Source: Phyllobacteriaceae bacterium (GTDB lineage: Bacteria; Pseudomonadota; Alphaproteobacteria; Rhizobiales; Rhizobiaceae). Taken from it: a stretch of DNA of 64,000 nt. Shown here one piece after another: positions 7,486 through 17,180 of this stretch. A program made the translations under genes and the position numbers. Every line of letters begins with the position of its first letter. Positions within the stretch are counted from its first letter, which is position 1. The stretch covers positions 186,001 to 250,000 of the forward strand of contig JADJTR010000004.1 in NCBI GenBank assembly GCA_016711085.1, given 5' to 3'. The notes below the pieces were generated by a model, which saw only the letters and a list, made by a program, of their open reading frames with translations, had not been told where the DNA came from and did no database searches.

Positions 7486-10365
7486 CTATTCTCCCTTGGC
7501 CAAACGGGCGACGTGAGCTTCCGTCAACGCATCGGCGGCGTTGAGCCCGACGACCGTGATGATTTCCCGGTTGCCGGCAAAAGGAGCGAGCGCGGAATCG
7601 TCTTCCGCATTGTCCTTTTGAAAGGCAATGATTCTGGACGGTTTTTCGCCCAGCAGATCGGCGAGCGCCGGCCATCGCTGTTCGAGGATTGTCCAGCGCG
7701 CTACGACGCCCAAAGGCAGCGGGTCGCCGCCGATGAAGCCGATTTGCTGGCGCAGGCCGAAGGCGTTGAGCATGCGCTTCATCACGCGCGGATTGGCCGG
7801 CATGCACTCGTCGTATTCGTGCAGCACATGTTTCGCTTCGGCGACCGCCGCTTCCGAACGAGCGAATTCGAGCGCGACGGCCTCGCGGGAAACATGCGTG
7901 TCGCCGAGTTCGGCGATCAGCGCTTCGCCGCTTTGCTGGGTAAGCGGACCCGATTTGAGACTGCGCACGCGTTCCCGCGCTGTTTTCAGCTCGGCTTCAT
8001 AGTCAGGCGCCGGCGCCGAAGGTGACGGTGTGGGATGGATGCCGGTCGTTTTTTCGTCCGCACTTTCTGAATTAGCGCTTACGAATTCCTTTTCGCCTGG
8101 TGGCGGACGAAGCAGGTCTTTCAGATACTGCTCCACCGTCGCCCGTGACAGGATTGGCAACGGGATCGACAACTGGAACAGCTTGTCGAGGAACAGATAG
8201 CCGAGCGGTTGGCCGGCGTCGCCGACGCTCTCGCCGAATTTCTCGTAGCGTTGTTCGAAACTCGATTTCACCCAGAACCGGTCGGCGGCGACCACATACG
8301 CGACGTCGGAGTTGCGGAATGTGCTCTGGATACCCTCCAGAAGATTGCAGACGAATTCCGCGTTGCAGCGATCGAGGTCGTCGATGAATATCGCCACCGG
8401 GGCGCGGGCGCGGCGCACGATGCGGGTAAACTGCCGCTTCAGCGTCAGCAGCGGATCGCTGGCGAGATCGGAATAGATTTTCGCCGCCCCTTCCGAACCG
8501 AACATGAAGCGCTGCAGGATCGGCCCGAGCGCAATGACGCCGCCAAGAAAGGCGAGCACCTTGGCCACGCCGCCGGAGAGCGCCGCGACCGAGCCGTCGA
8601 AGGGCGACGGCGGCTTTTCCGGCAGCTTGAACAGCGGGAAATGGTCGCCGAGAAACCGATCCGCCAAAGTGAGCAGAAAGCCGGGATCGGCGGGCTTGGC
8701 CTCGCCCGAAAAAGCCCAGGCGAGCGCCGCGAGCAGCAGCAGTCCGAGCGCAGTCAGCAGCAGATGAGGGAAATCCGAAACGCCCCGCCAGGTCAGCCAC
8801 GACCCCCAATGCAGCGGCCAGCGCCAGAAAGCGGTTTTCCAGCGGGGCCAACCGCCCTCCCATAAGGAACCGCCGACGGCGCGGTTGACCTCTCGCACCA
8901 GCGGCCACCACGGCAGCTTGTGCCGCTCGTTCTGCCAGGCGTTGAAACGGACGACGACCCAGCGCGGCGCGTCGTCGGCGCCGTTGCCGAGCCGGGCCGC
9001 CGCCCTTCGCGCATCCGGGGTAAGAAAACGGCGCGCCTTGGTGGAAAGAATATTTTCCATCATGCGGAACACCGAGCTTTTTCCCGATCCCCACGGCCCG
9101 TGCAGGTGCGCCGCAAACCCCTCCGCCGCGCCATTGAGCCAGACGCGATCCATCCGTTCGGCCAGCGCGCGGGCGAATGGCGCGCGCCCCAGCCGGTCGA
9201 CCGCGGTCGCTTCGTCGGTAAGGATGGGTGTCGCTTCTGTTGCAGGCGGCGGCTTGGGCGGATCGGTCTCGTTCAGAGTCTTTTCGGCCGATTGACGAAG
9301 CGCCCCGACTGTTTCTTCCTGTCTGGCGGCGGTGTCGACGAGGTCCTTGAGTTGCTCGTGGACATTCTCCAAGGCGCTTGCCGGATTTTTTTTACCGCTG
9401 CGTTTTCGCGTCGTCGGCAAGATTTCCGGTGGGAGTTCCGGGCTACGCGCTTCCGCGATCCACTTCGCTATTTCGGCGTTGATGTCCTCGGGTTCCTGTT
9501 CCCAAAAGCCCGAGCGCCCGTGGTCGCCCAGCGCGATGCGTCGTTCAAGTTCGTCGGACTGGTTCGTCGACGAGCCCCAGGAGGTCGCCTTCCCTTCGAT
9601 GCGCGCCGCGTACCAGTCGGTCCAGACTTTCCAGTTGCCACTGCCGGCCCCCCCGCCCTTTCGGACGCCAAGGGCATTGAGGCGCGAGCGCAGGCTTCTC
9701 CATTCCTTCAGCCACCAAGCAGGCTGCTTCCCGGACCAGAGCGGGAAGTCGATGTCGCGCCGCGTGATTTCCCTGCGGGCCGCCAAGTGCGCATCCGCCG
9801 TCGTTTCATTCCAAACATCGGCGGCGGCGGCGCGGGCGGCGTAGGCGGCGGCGGAGGCGGAGGAGGCGGCGGCGGCGGAGGAGGCGGCGGCGGAGGCGGC
9901 GGCGTCGGCGGCGTAGGCGGCGGCGCGGGCGGCGCGGGCGGCGGCGGCGGCGTCGGCGTAGGCGGCGGTGGCGTCGGCGGCGGCGTCGGCGGCGTAGGCG
10001 GCGGAGGAGGCGGAGGAGGAGGCGGCGGAGGCGGCGGCGGAGGCGGAGGCGGCGGAGGAGGCGGCGGCGGAGGAGGAGGCGGCGGCGGCGGCATTCCCGA
10101 TTTCGCTGGCTGGATATTTGCGTGCAGCCCGCGAAATCGCGTTCGCCCGGAAGACCGCCATTGTCAAGGCGCGCGACCACTCCGGCTCGCGGTTTCCGTC
10201 TTCGAATGCGAGGTTGGCGAGCGGCAGAGCCCGCAAGGCCGCCTGCGTTGCGATGAACAGCGCGATCGGGGCCTTGTGTTCGGCCGGCAGCCGATCAAGC
10301 CAAGCCTTGAGCTGTCCTCCGCTCGTGAACCCGCCCTCCGGTATCGCCGGTATGTCGTCCGCCAT
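7486..10365 (-). CDS. KAP-family P-loop NTPase with Ala/Ser-rich tract
   Basis: A 959-residue protein. Residues 1-90 form a small helical domain. Residues 92-182 are an extreme Ala/Ser/Tyr/Asp tract of the type AAYAADAAAD. After a Trp-rich segment (LWSGKQPAWWLKEWRSLRSR) and a charged linker comes the KAP domain: Walker A GPWGSGKS near residue 423 and Walker B AIFIDDLDRC near residue 657. As is typical of KAP proteins, hydrophobic membrane segments interrupt the P-loop domain (near residues 530-550 and 595-612). The family includes PifA of F plasmid (phage exclusion) and animal Kidins220. The start at 10363-10365 follows a G-rich AGGGGGGG. Neighbours are ordinary genes, so a defence role is only an inference. 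Confidence 0.88.
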   Translation of the reverse strand: MADDIPAIPEGGFTSGGQLKAWLDRLPAEHKAPIALFIATQAALRALPLANLAFEDGNREPEWSRALTMAVFRANAISRAARKYPASEIGNAAAAASSSAAASSAASASAAASAASSSASSAAYAADAAADATAAYADAAAAARAARAAAYAADAAASAAASSAAAASSASAAAYAARAAAADVWNETTADAHLAARREITRRDIDFPLWSGKQPAWWLKEWRSLRSRLNALGVRKGGGAGSGNWKVWTDWYAARIEGKATSWGSSTNQSDELERRIALGDHGRSGFWEQEPEDINAEIAKWIAEARSPELPPEILPTTRKRSGKKNPASALENVHEQLKDLVDTAARQEETVGALRQSAEKTLNETDPPKPPPATEATPILTDEATAVDRLGRAPFARALAERMDRVWLNGAAEGFAAHLHGPWGSGKSSVFRMMENILSTKARRFLTPDARRAAARLGNGADDAPRWVVVRFNAWQNERHKLPWWPLVREVNRAVGGSLWEGGWPRWKTAFWRWPLHWGSWLTWRGVSDFPHLLLTALGLLLLAALAWAFSGEAKPADPGFLLTLADRFLGDHFPLFKLPEKPPSPFDGSVAALSGGVAKVLAFLGGVIALGPILQRFMFGSEGAAKIYSDLASDPLLTLKRQFTRIVRRARAPVAIFIDDLDRCNAEFVCNLLEGIQSTFRNSDVAYVVAADRFWVKSSFEQRYEKFGESVGDAGQPLGYLFLDKLFQLSIPLPILSRATVEQYLKDLLRPPPGEKEFVSANSESADEKTTGIHPTPSPSAPAPDYEAELKTARERVRSLKSGPLTQQSGEALIAELGDTHVSREAVALEFARSEAAVAEAKHVLHEYDECMPANPRVMKRMLNAFGLRQQIGFIGGDPLPLGVVARWTILEQRWPALADLLGEKPSRIIAFQKDNAEDDSALAPFAGNREIITVVGLNAADALTEAHVARLAKGE
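9819..10092. repeat. GGC-rich trinucleotide tract encoding the poly-Ala/Ser segment
   Basis: About 270 bases composed almost entirely of GGC, GGA, GTA and GTC triplets (GCC/TCC/TAC/GAC on the coding strand). Units differ from GGC by one base. The length stays in phase with the KAP gene, giving about 91 low-complexity residues. Confidence 0.92.
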
Positions 10366-10422
10366 GGCTCTACCCCCCCTGCAACCGAGAATGGCGGGTT
10401 ACCGCCTGCGCTTCAAGCGCCG

Positions 10423-10842
10423 TCACGCGGAAATATGCGCCGCCACCTCGCGCCGAGGCGGCGCGGCGCGATGTTCGAACAGGTAGACGCCTTGCCAGGT
10501 TCCGAGCGCCAGGCGACCGCCGGAAACCGGAATCGACAGGCTAACCGGCAGCAGCGCCGCCTTGATGTGAGCCGGCATGTCGTCCGGCCCCTCGGTGGTG
10601 TGCGTGACCCAGCGCATCGACGGGTCGTTCGCCGGCGGAACGAGGCGGCGGAAGAAGGCGGCGAGGTCGCGCTTCACGTCCGGATCGGCATTTTCCTGGA
10701 TGCGAAGCGAGCAGGAGGTGTGTCGCACGAACAGCGTCAGCAGGCCATCGCCGACGCCGGACGCCCGCACGAAACCGGCGGCGTCGCGCGTGAACTCGTA
10801 AAGGCCGGGACCGGCGGTTTCGATGACGAAGCGGGTCTGCAT
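10423..10842 (-). CDS. yjbQ: YjbQ family protein (UPF0047)
   Basis: A 139-residue protein matching the YjbQ/UPF0047 fold. It has FVRHTSCSLRIQENADPDVKRDL near residue 38, then the RWVTHTTEGPDDMPAHIK stretch near residue 78 and LGTWQGVYLFEHR near the end. The conserved His/Glu/Asp residues in these segments form the metal or active site. Members show weak thiamine-phosphate synthase activity, and some databases use that name; the physiological role is unknown. The length is normal. It lies between the KAP gene (57 bases) and the second DUF2147-like gene (40 bases) on the same strand, so co-transcription is possible. Confidence 0.92.
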   Translation of the reverse strand: MQTRFVIETAGPGLYEFTRDAAGFVRASGVGDGLLTLFVRHTSCSLRIQENADPDVKRDLAAFFRRLVPPANDPSMRWVTHTTEGPDDMPAHIKAALLPVSLSIPVSGGRLALGTWQGVYLFEHRAAPPRREVAAHISA

Positions 10843-10882
10843 CGACCGATGATGGCAATCGGCCGGCCTTGGCTCAAGCCCC

Positions 10883-11248
10883 TTACTGCGCCCGCGTCCA
10901 GGTTTCGGCGTCGCAAAACGCGTCGGCCATGGCGCAGCCCTTGATTTTCAGCTCGTCGCCGAAGACGATCACGGTGCCGTTGAACGACAGCACCGACGCC
11001 ATGTCGGGGTGCTTCATCGCCGAACCGGTCCACACGTCGCCCTGCTTGACCATGCCGTGGCACATTTCGAAGCCGGGATAGGAACCGGCCGTGATGGCGC
11101 AATTGAGCTTGCCGTCGACAACGCTCGCCGTGACGGTGTCGCCGTTCGGGCGTTTCCATAGTCCCTCGACATCCTCGACCGCGAGCGCCGGCGCGATGGC
11201 GGGCGCGGCGAGAATGAACGCGGCGGCGAGTGCGAAACGTCTGCGCAT
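10883..11248 (-). CDS. DUF2147-like small exported protein, copy B
   Basis: A 121-residue paralogue of the protein at 6652-7011. It has a signal peptide (MRRRFALAAAFILAAPAIA) and then EGLWKRPNGDTVTASVVDGKL, YPGFEMCHGM, SFNGTVIVFGDEL and IKGCAMADAFCDAETW. The cysteine pattern is identical to copy A, pointing to the same disulfide arrangement. Divergence elsewhere is considerable, so the duplication is not recent. It is the first gene of a possible minus-strand run (copy B, yjbQ, KAP, hlyU-like, copy A). Function unknown. Confidence 0.75.
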   Translation of the reverse strand: MRRRFALAAAFILAAPAIAPALAVEDVEGLWKRPNGDTVTASVVDGKLNCAITAGSYPGFEMCHGMVKQGDVWTGSAMKHPDMASVLSFNGTVIVFGDELKIKGCAMADAFCDAETWTRAQ

Positions 11249-11539
11249 TTGGAACCTCCCTGTGCGGCGGGTCCGGCTCCTCTCCGGAAGCCCGCCTTGA
11301 TCTTGATCAATTCTTCATGTGCGGCGTTTCGTCCCGCAATAGCGATTTGGGTTCAGCATTCTGCGTCGTTCCGACGCACTCGGTCCGCCAGACGCCGATT
11401 TGTCTCCATTTTGCCCTCGTTCGCCAGGTCGGAGCGGCGACGGCCGAATTCCCTCGCTTCGTCGTCGTCCGATTGCAAGAACTGTCAAATGCGACGCGAC
11501 GATCGCTGCTTTGATCAAAGCGCCAAATGCGAGGCGAAC

Positions 11540-12378
11540 ATGAAACCGGTCGAACACGCCATCTGGCTGATCGAAAGCCGCCTGCGGGAAAACCCGGGGC
11601 CGACGACATCGCCGCCGAAACCGGCTTCAGCCGGTTCTACCTGTCGCGGCTGTTCGGCGAGGAAACCGGGAAATCCTTCGCCGCCTATGTGCGCGGCCGG
11701 AGATTGTCGGAGGCGGCGAAGGAGCTGCTGTCCGGCGCGCCGGACATCCTCTCCGTCGCCATCGGGGCCGGCTACGGCTCGCATGAGGCCTTCACCCGCG
11801 CTTTCCGCGACCAGTTCGGCGCAACGCCGGAGGACGTGCGCAGGCGCGCATCCGAGCAACCCCTTCGTTTCGTGGAGCCCCTGCGCATGAACGCGACCCC
11901 GACCGTCCCCCTCGATCCCCCGACCACCGACACGCTTCCCGGCGCCGCCTATGTCGGGCTGTCCCGCACCTACGCCATCGCCGGCCTCGGCGGCATTCCC
12001 GAGCAATGGGGCGAGTTCCAGCGCCATCTGGCCGGCCTCGACCGCGAAAAGGTCGGCTCGGCCTTCGGCATCGTCCGCAACGCCGCGCCGAATGGCGAGA
12101 CGGTCGAATATGTCTGCGCCGTGCCCGCTGGCCGCGGCCTTGAAGCCGGCGGCGGCCTGACCGAATTCCGCCTGCCCGACATGAAAGTCGCCCGCTTCGC
12201 CCACAAGGGTCACATCGCCGGCATCAAGGCGACGACGCGGGCGGTCTTCGAGGAAGGCCTGCCGGCGGCCGGGCTGAGGCCGGTCGGACCGGTCGACCTG
12301 GTCGAGCACTACGGCCCCGATTTCGATCCGCGCAGCGGTTTCGGCACGGTCGACCTGTGGGTGCACGTGGCGGGGTGA
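11540..12378 (+). CDS. AraC-family regulator with GyrI-like effector domain (frameshifted)
   Basis: The N-terminal start MKPVEHAIWLIESRLRE (from 11540) lies in one frame. The rest, from ADDIAAETGFSRFYLSRLFG onward, lies in another; the frames meet at the GGGG at 11596-11599, where one more G would join them. Repaired, the protein has about 279 residues. Two helix-turn-helix motifs of the AraC type (DIAAETGFSRFYLSRLF; ILSVAIGAGYGSHEAFTRAF) fill residues 1-105. A GyrI-like/AraC effector-binding domain follows, with FRLPDMKVARFAHKGHIAGI, GLRPVGPVDLVEHYGPDF and the terminal DLWVHVAG. Such proteins sense small ligands; the target is unknown. About 290 bases before the start contain no gene. Confidence 0.82.
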
Positions 12379-12468
12379 CACGATGGATGGCTCCCGTCTT
12401 TGGACGGTTACCCCCGGCGCCTACCCTCTATGGAAGGGCGATTGCCCATGGATTTGGAGGACAAAAAC

Positions 12469-12514
12469 ACCCCCACCCCTGGCCAAGGGCGAGCCACTGG
12501 TCAGGGGTGGGGGT
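12469..12514. repeat. Long hairpin (13-bp perfect inverted repeat)
   Basis: ACCCCCACCCCTG (12469-12481) is the exact inverse complement of CAGGGGTGGGGGT (12502-12514). The stem extends inward by a G-T pair and three more pairs. It lies between the AraC-like gene and the NTF2-like gene. No T-run follows, so it is either a factor-dependent terminator or a dispersed palindromic element. Confidence 0.8.
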
Positions 12515-12574
12515 AATCACAAACAGGGTTCCCCGATTGCCGGCGAACGGCATCGAACACAACGGGAGGACGTC

Positions 12575-12999
12575 ATGCATCACGACAATTCGATTCGTGC
12601 GGTCATCGCCGGGTGGTTCGATTCGCTGGCGAAAGGCGACATGACATGGCGGGACCGCCATGTCTCCCGCGATTCCGGCCTCAGGATCGCCGGCGCCGAT
12701 ACGGACGCATGGATTTCCGGCGAACCGGCCTACGCCTTCATGCGCGATGTGGCGGAAGCGGTCGGCGGCCAGGTGAAGATCGATGCCGGCGCGATCGAGG
12801 CGTTCAGCCAGGGCGACATCGGCTGGGGCATGGCCCGCCCGGCGATCGGGCCGCCGGACGGACGCGCGGTCAAGCTGCGCTGGAGCGCGGTCTTCCGTCG
12901 GGAGGACGGGGTGTGGCGGCTGGTCCAGCTCCACGTCTCGCTGGCTGTCGCCGATGCGGAGGCCTACGGTGACAGCGTGACGTTTCCGGTGACGGCCGC

Positions 13000-13003
<4 letters not shown>
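12575..13003 (+). CDS. NTF2-like (SnoaL-fold) protein
   Basis: A 142-residue protein. The N-terminal helix IRAVIAGWFDSLAKGDMTW, the central ISGEPAYAFMRDVAEAVGG and the strands VKLRWSAVFRREDGVWRLVQLHVSLA are the layout of the NTF2/SnoaL cone fold, seen in ketosteroid isomerase-like and calcium/calmodulin kinase association-like proteins. No catalytic pair can be assigned. The ATG at 12575 follows GGGAGGACGTC. Its stop (13001-13003) overlaps the stop of convergent rpoD, an unusually tight junction with no room for a terminator. Confidence 0.8.
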
Positions 13004-15025
<2,022 letters not shown>

Positions 15026-15425
15026 GTGCCGTCTGTCTCCTGGGGCCGGCCCTGCCGGCCGCTCGAAACCGCGCCGGGCGCGGAAAAACGCTGTCGCAAT
15101 GAAGCGGTTTGACGCATCACCGTTAAAGCGCGATTAACCTTGGTTGCCGTGGCGCTCCGTCGAAGGCCGCCGCGACAGGCGCGCCGGGTCCGTGATTCCC
15201 GCCCCGCCGAAACGTTCCTGATTCCGGCAAAATCCGGCCCCGTCAAGGCGCGAACCGGAGAAAAGGCTCAAAAGCCGGCCCGCCACCCCGCATTTCGCCC
15301 GGATGGCGCGCCTCCGCAGCCATATATGGTATCGCCGCCGGCCGCTTCAACGGCGGCCGACTTGACCGCGATCATGGAAAAGCCGTCCTTTCCGGCGACA
15401 ACTCGTCCGATCCGTGGAGGGTTCG
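15026..15425. other. Divergent promoter region between rpoD and the cytochrome gene
   Basis: Four hundred bases without a gene. They should hold the rpoD promoter(s) and that of the cytochrome c gene. A TTGACG box lies at 15109-15114 on the plus strand with only a weak GATTAA 17 bases on. CCATATATGG (15320-15329) is a perfect palindrome about 100 bases before the cytochrome start. Nothing is convincing enough to annotate as a promoter. Confidence 0.4.
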
Positions 15426-15731
15426 ATGCGAAATATCCTGGGATTGGCGTTCGTGCTTGCCTCTTGCCTGCCCGCGCTCGCCGACGAGGCGGCGATTTCC
15501 CGCGGCGCTTCCGTGGTCGACGAATGGTGCCGCGACTGCCATGTGCAGGCGGGAGAGACGGCGACCGAGAACATGGCGCCTGCTTACGAGGACATCGTCA
15601 AGCGCGACGGACGCGACCGCGCCTACCTGAAGAAGTACCTCAAGGACGACCATTTCCCGATGACCACTTTCCGCCTCTACGACAAGGAAAAGGCCGACGT
15701 GCTGGAATGGCTGGAGAGCCTGAAGAAGTAG
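15426..15731 (+). CDS. Small periplasmic monohaem c-type cytochrome
   Basis: A 101-residue protein with a signal peptide (MRNILGLAFVLASCLPALA). One haem attachment site, CRDCH, lies near residue 37; the probable axial methionine is in HFPMTTFRLYDKE. The helix KADVLEWLESLKK closes the chain, as in short class I cytochromes. It is likely a soluble electron carrier in the periplasm; the partner is unknown, as no oxidase or dehydrogenase gene is adjacent. The ATG at 15426 follows GGAGGG. Biogenesis would require the Ccm system encoded elsewhere. Confidence 0.85.
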   Translation: MRNILGLAFVLASCLPALADEAAISRGASVVDEWCRDCHVQAGETATENMAPAYEDIVKRDGRDRAYLKKYLKDDHFPMTTFRLYDKEKADVLEWLESLKK

Positions 15732-15737
15732 GGCTTG

Positions 15738-15983
15738 CTAGCCGAGCTTCTCGGCGATCCACATCTTGATGAGGGCCTGCCGGGTCACGCCGAGCCGGCG
15801 CGCCTCGCGGTCGAGGCCGTTCACCATCCAGGTCGGGAAATCGACATTGACCCGCTTCGGCTCGAGGCCGGGACGGCGCAGACTGTCCATGTCGAGATAT
15901 TCGATGATGCTCTCGCCGTCGTCGAATTTCCGGTCGAATTCCTCGACCGAGATGTCACGACCGATTGTCTTCTTGTCCGTCAT
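15738..15983 (-). CDS. brnA: BrnA-type antitoxin, module 1
   Basis: An 81-residue protein. After a variable acidic N-terminus it has KRVNVDFPTWMVNGLDREARRLGVTRQALIKMWIAEKLG, the ribbon-helix-helix DNA-binding domain of BrnA/CopG-like antitoxins (described in pieces: strand RVNVDFP, helices GLDREARRLG and RQALIKMWI). It neutralises BrnT by direct binding and, with it, represses the operon. The start (15981-15983) lies inside the toxin gene: 29 bases of overlap, as is usual for brnTA. The module appears intact. Confidence 0.88.
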   Translation of the reverse strand: MTDKKTIGRDISVEEFDRKFDDGESIIEYLDMDSLRRPGLEPKRVNVDFPTWMVNGLDREARRLGVTRQALIKMWIAEKLG

Positions 15984-16230
15984 AGATTGTCACCTCGTCT
16001 TTGCGCGCCCGCCGCACCGAAATGAAGCGGATATTGTCGCCACGCATCGTTGCGATGGCGGTCCACATCAGATCGCCGATCCGGCCGATTGCGGCGAAGC
16101 GCGCCTCTCCCGACATGCGCGCCGCGATCACGGCGAGCTTGTCGTCGTTCCACAGCGCCTGCGCCTCGACAAAATCGATGCCGTGCTTGGCCTTGTTCGC
16201 CGCGCTTTTGACCGGATCGAATTCGAACAT
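15955..16230 (-). CDS. brnT: BrnT-type ribonuclease toxin, module 1
   Basis: A 91-residue protein opening MFEFDPVKSAANKAKHGIDF, the signature of BrnT, followed by ALWNDDKLAVI, then EARFAAIGRIGDLMWTAIAT, and the C-terminal IRFISVRRARKDE with the Arg residues of the RelE-like active site. BrnT is an RNase toxin that halts translation. The toxin precedes the antitoxin, as expected. A promoter with near-consensus boxes lies directly before the ATG and would yield a nearly leaderless mRNA. No interruption is visible. Confidence 0.9.
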   Translation of the reverse strand: MFEFDPVKSAANKAKHGIDFVEAQALWNDDKLAVIAARMSGEARFAAIGRIGDLMWTAIATMRGDNIRFISVRRARKDEVTIYDGQEDNRS

Positions 16231-16235
16231 GGCTA

Positions 16236-16264
16236 ATAATGGTATGGAAAAGGGAGAATTTCAA
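16236..16264 (-). promoter_or_regulatory. Candidate promoter of brnTA module 1
   Basis: On the minus strand TTGAAA (16259-16264) and CATTAT (16236-16241) are separated by 17 bases. The -10 box ends five bases before the brnT ATG, so the transcript would be leaderless or nearly so. This is also where a BrnA operator would be expected. Confidence 0.5.
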
Positions 16265-16287
16265 TCCATTTCAGCGAAAATGCACTG

Positions 16288-16542
16288 TCACGCCGCCTTG
16301 AGGCGCTCCATCTCGGAGCGGAATTCGGCGAGCAGCGCTTCCCCTTCTCCCTCCGGCAGATGGCAGGCGTATTCGGGAAAATCGCGTTCATGGCGGATGC
16401 GGTCGACCTCGTGCCACGGCATGAAATCGGCCATGCGCGCGGTGCGCCGCAGGAAACCCAGATACTTGCGGATCGGCTCCGGACGAACCGGGCGCGGCCC
16501 GGACGGCTGATCCAGCGAATCGAAAAGGGACGGCTGTTGCAT
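16288..16542 (-). CDS. Small protein with a clamp-binding-like N-terminus
   Basis: An 84-residue protein of unknown function. It begins MQQPSLFDSLDQP; QPSLF resembles the QL(S/D)LF beta-clamp binding motif. The body is charged (IRKYLGFLRRTARMADFMPW, HEVDRIRHERDFPEYACHLP, LLAEFRSEMERLKAA). The start at 16540-16542 is preferred to an upstream ATG (16576-16578) because the motif then sits at the N-terminus. It lies between brnTA and the vsr island and is transcribed away from the island. The composition matches the host genome rather than the island. Confidence 0.55.
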   Translation of the reverse strand: MQQPSLFDSLDQPSGPRPVRPEPIRKYLGFLRRTARMADFMPWHEVDRIRHERDFPEYACHLPEGEGEALLAEFRSEMERLKAA

Positions 16543-16693
16543 GAGGCGATTTATGGAAGCAGCGGCCGCGCCGCGCAATCCTTTTCGATGTGGGCGCGAG
16601 CAAGTAATCGCGCAACGGTTGCACCCTGTTCAGGGCCGGGCAAATCTGGTTTGGTGGTTCTGGCGAAATAGTTTGACCTCTCCGGCATCATAG

Positions 16694-17122
16694 ATGGACT
16701 GTACTTGTCGCGTGACCGACACCAGAACGCCCGCCCAAAGACGGCGGATTATGCAGGCGGTGAAATCTGCCGACACTGGACCGGAAATAGCCGTTCGTCG
16801 GCTTCTATTTTCGCGTGGATATCGCTATCGACTTCACTACGGACGCCTTCCCGGTAAACCGGATATCGTTTTCCCAGCACGGCGAAAGGCCATTTTCATC
16901 CACGGTTGCTTTTGGCACAGACACAATTGCCCCAAGGGACGATTGCCAAAGTCGAGACTCGACTACTGGATACCGAAATTGGAAGCCAACACCGAGCGTG
17001 ATCGGCGAAAAATCGCCGAGATTGAGGCTTTGGGCTGGACCGTTCTTGTCGTTTGGCAGTGCGAGATGGCCGATGTCGAACGCCTTATCCGGAAACTTGT
17101 CGCCTTTGTGGATGGATCTTGA
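16694..17122 (+). CDS. vsr: Very short patch repair endonuclease (Vsr)
   Basis: A 142-residue Vsr-like nickase. It has RIMQAVKSADTGPEIAVRRL near the start, then GKPDIVFPARRKAIFIHGCFWHRHNC, which holds the catalytic Asp (KPDI) and the histidines of the modified PD-(D/E)xK site, and finally ALGWTVLVVWQCE. Vsr cuts 5' of T in T:G mismatches produced by deamination of 5-methylcytosine, so it normally accompanies a C5-methyltransferase, as here (58 bases downstream). The start is either ATG 16694 or GTG 16712; neither has a clear ribosome binding site. G+C content is visibly lower than in neighbouring genes, suggesting acquisition. Confidence 0.92.
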   Translation: MDCTCRVTDTRTPAQRRRIMQAVKSADTGPEIAVRRLLFSRGYRYRLHYGRLPGKPDIVFPARRKAIFIHGCFWHRHNCPKGRLPKSRLDYWIPKLEANTERDRRKIAEIEALGWTVLVVWQCEMADVERLIRKLVAFVDGS

Positions 17123-17180
17123 GAATCCGATCGACACGACTTGGCCCTTTGGCTAGAGTAGCGAATCGAAGGGGTATGCG

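Noticed and set aside
8920..10944. Long glycine-rich open frame on the plus strand
   Set aside because: It is the antisense of the KAP gene; its Gly stretch is the complement of the Ala tract and it has no domain.
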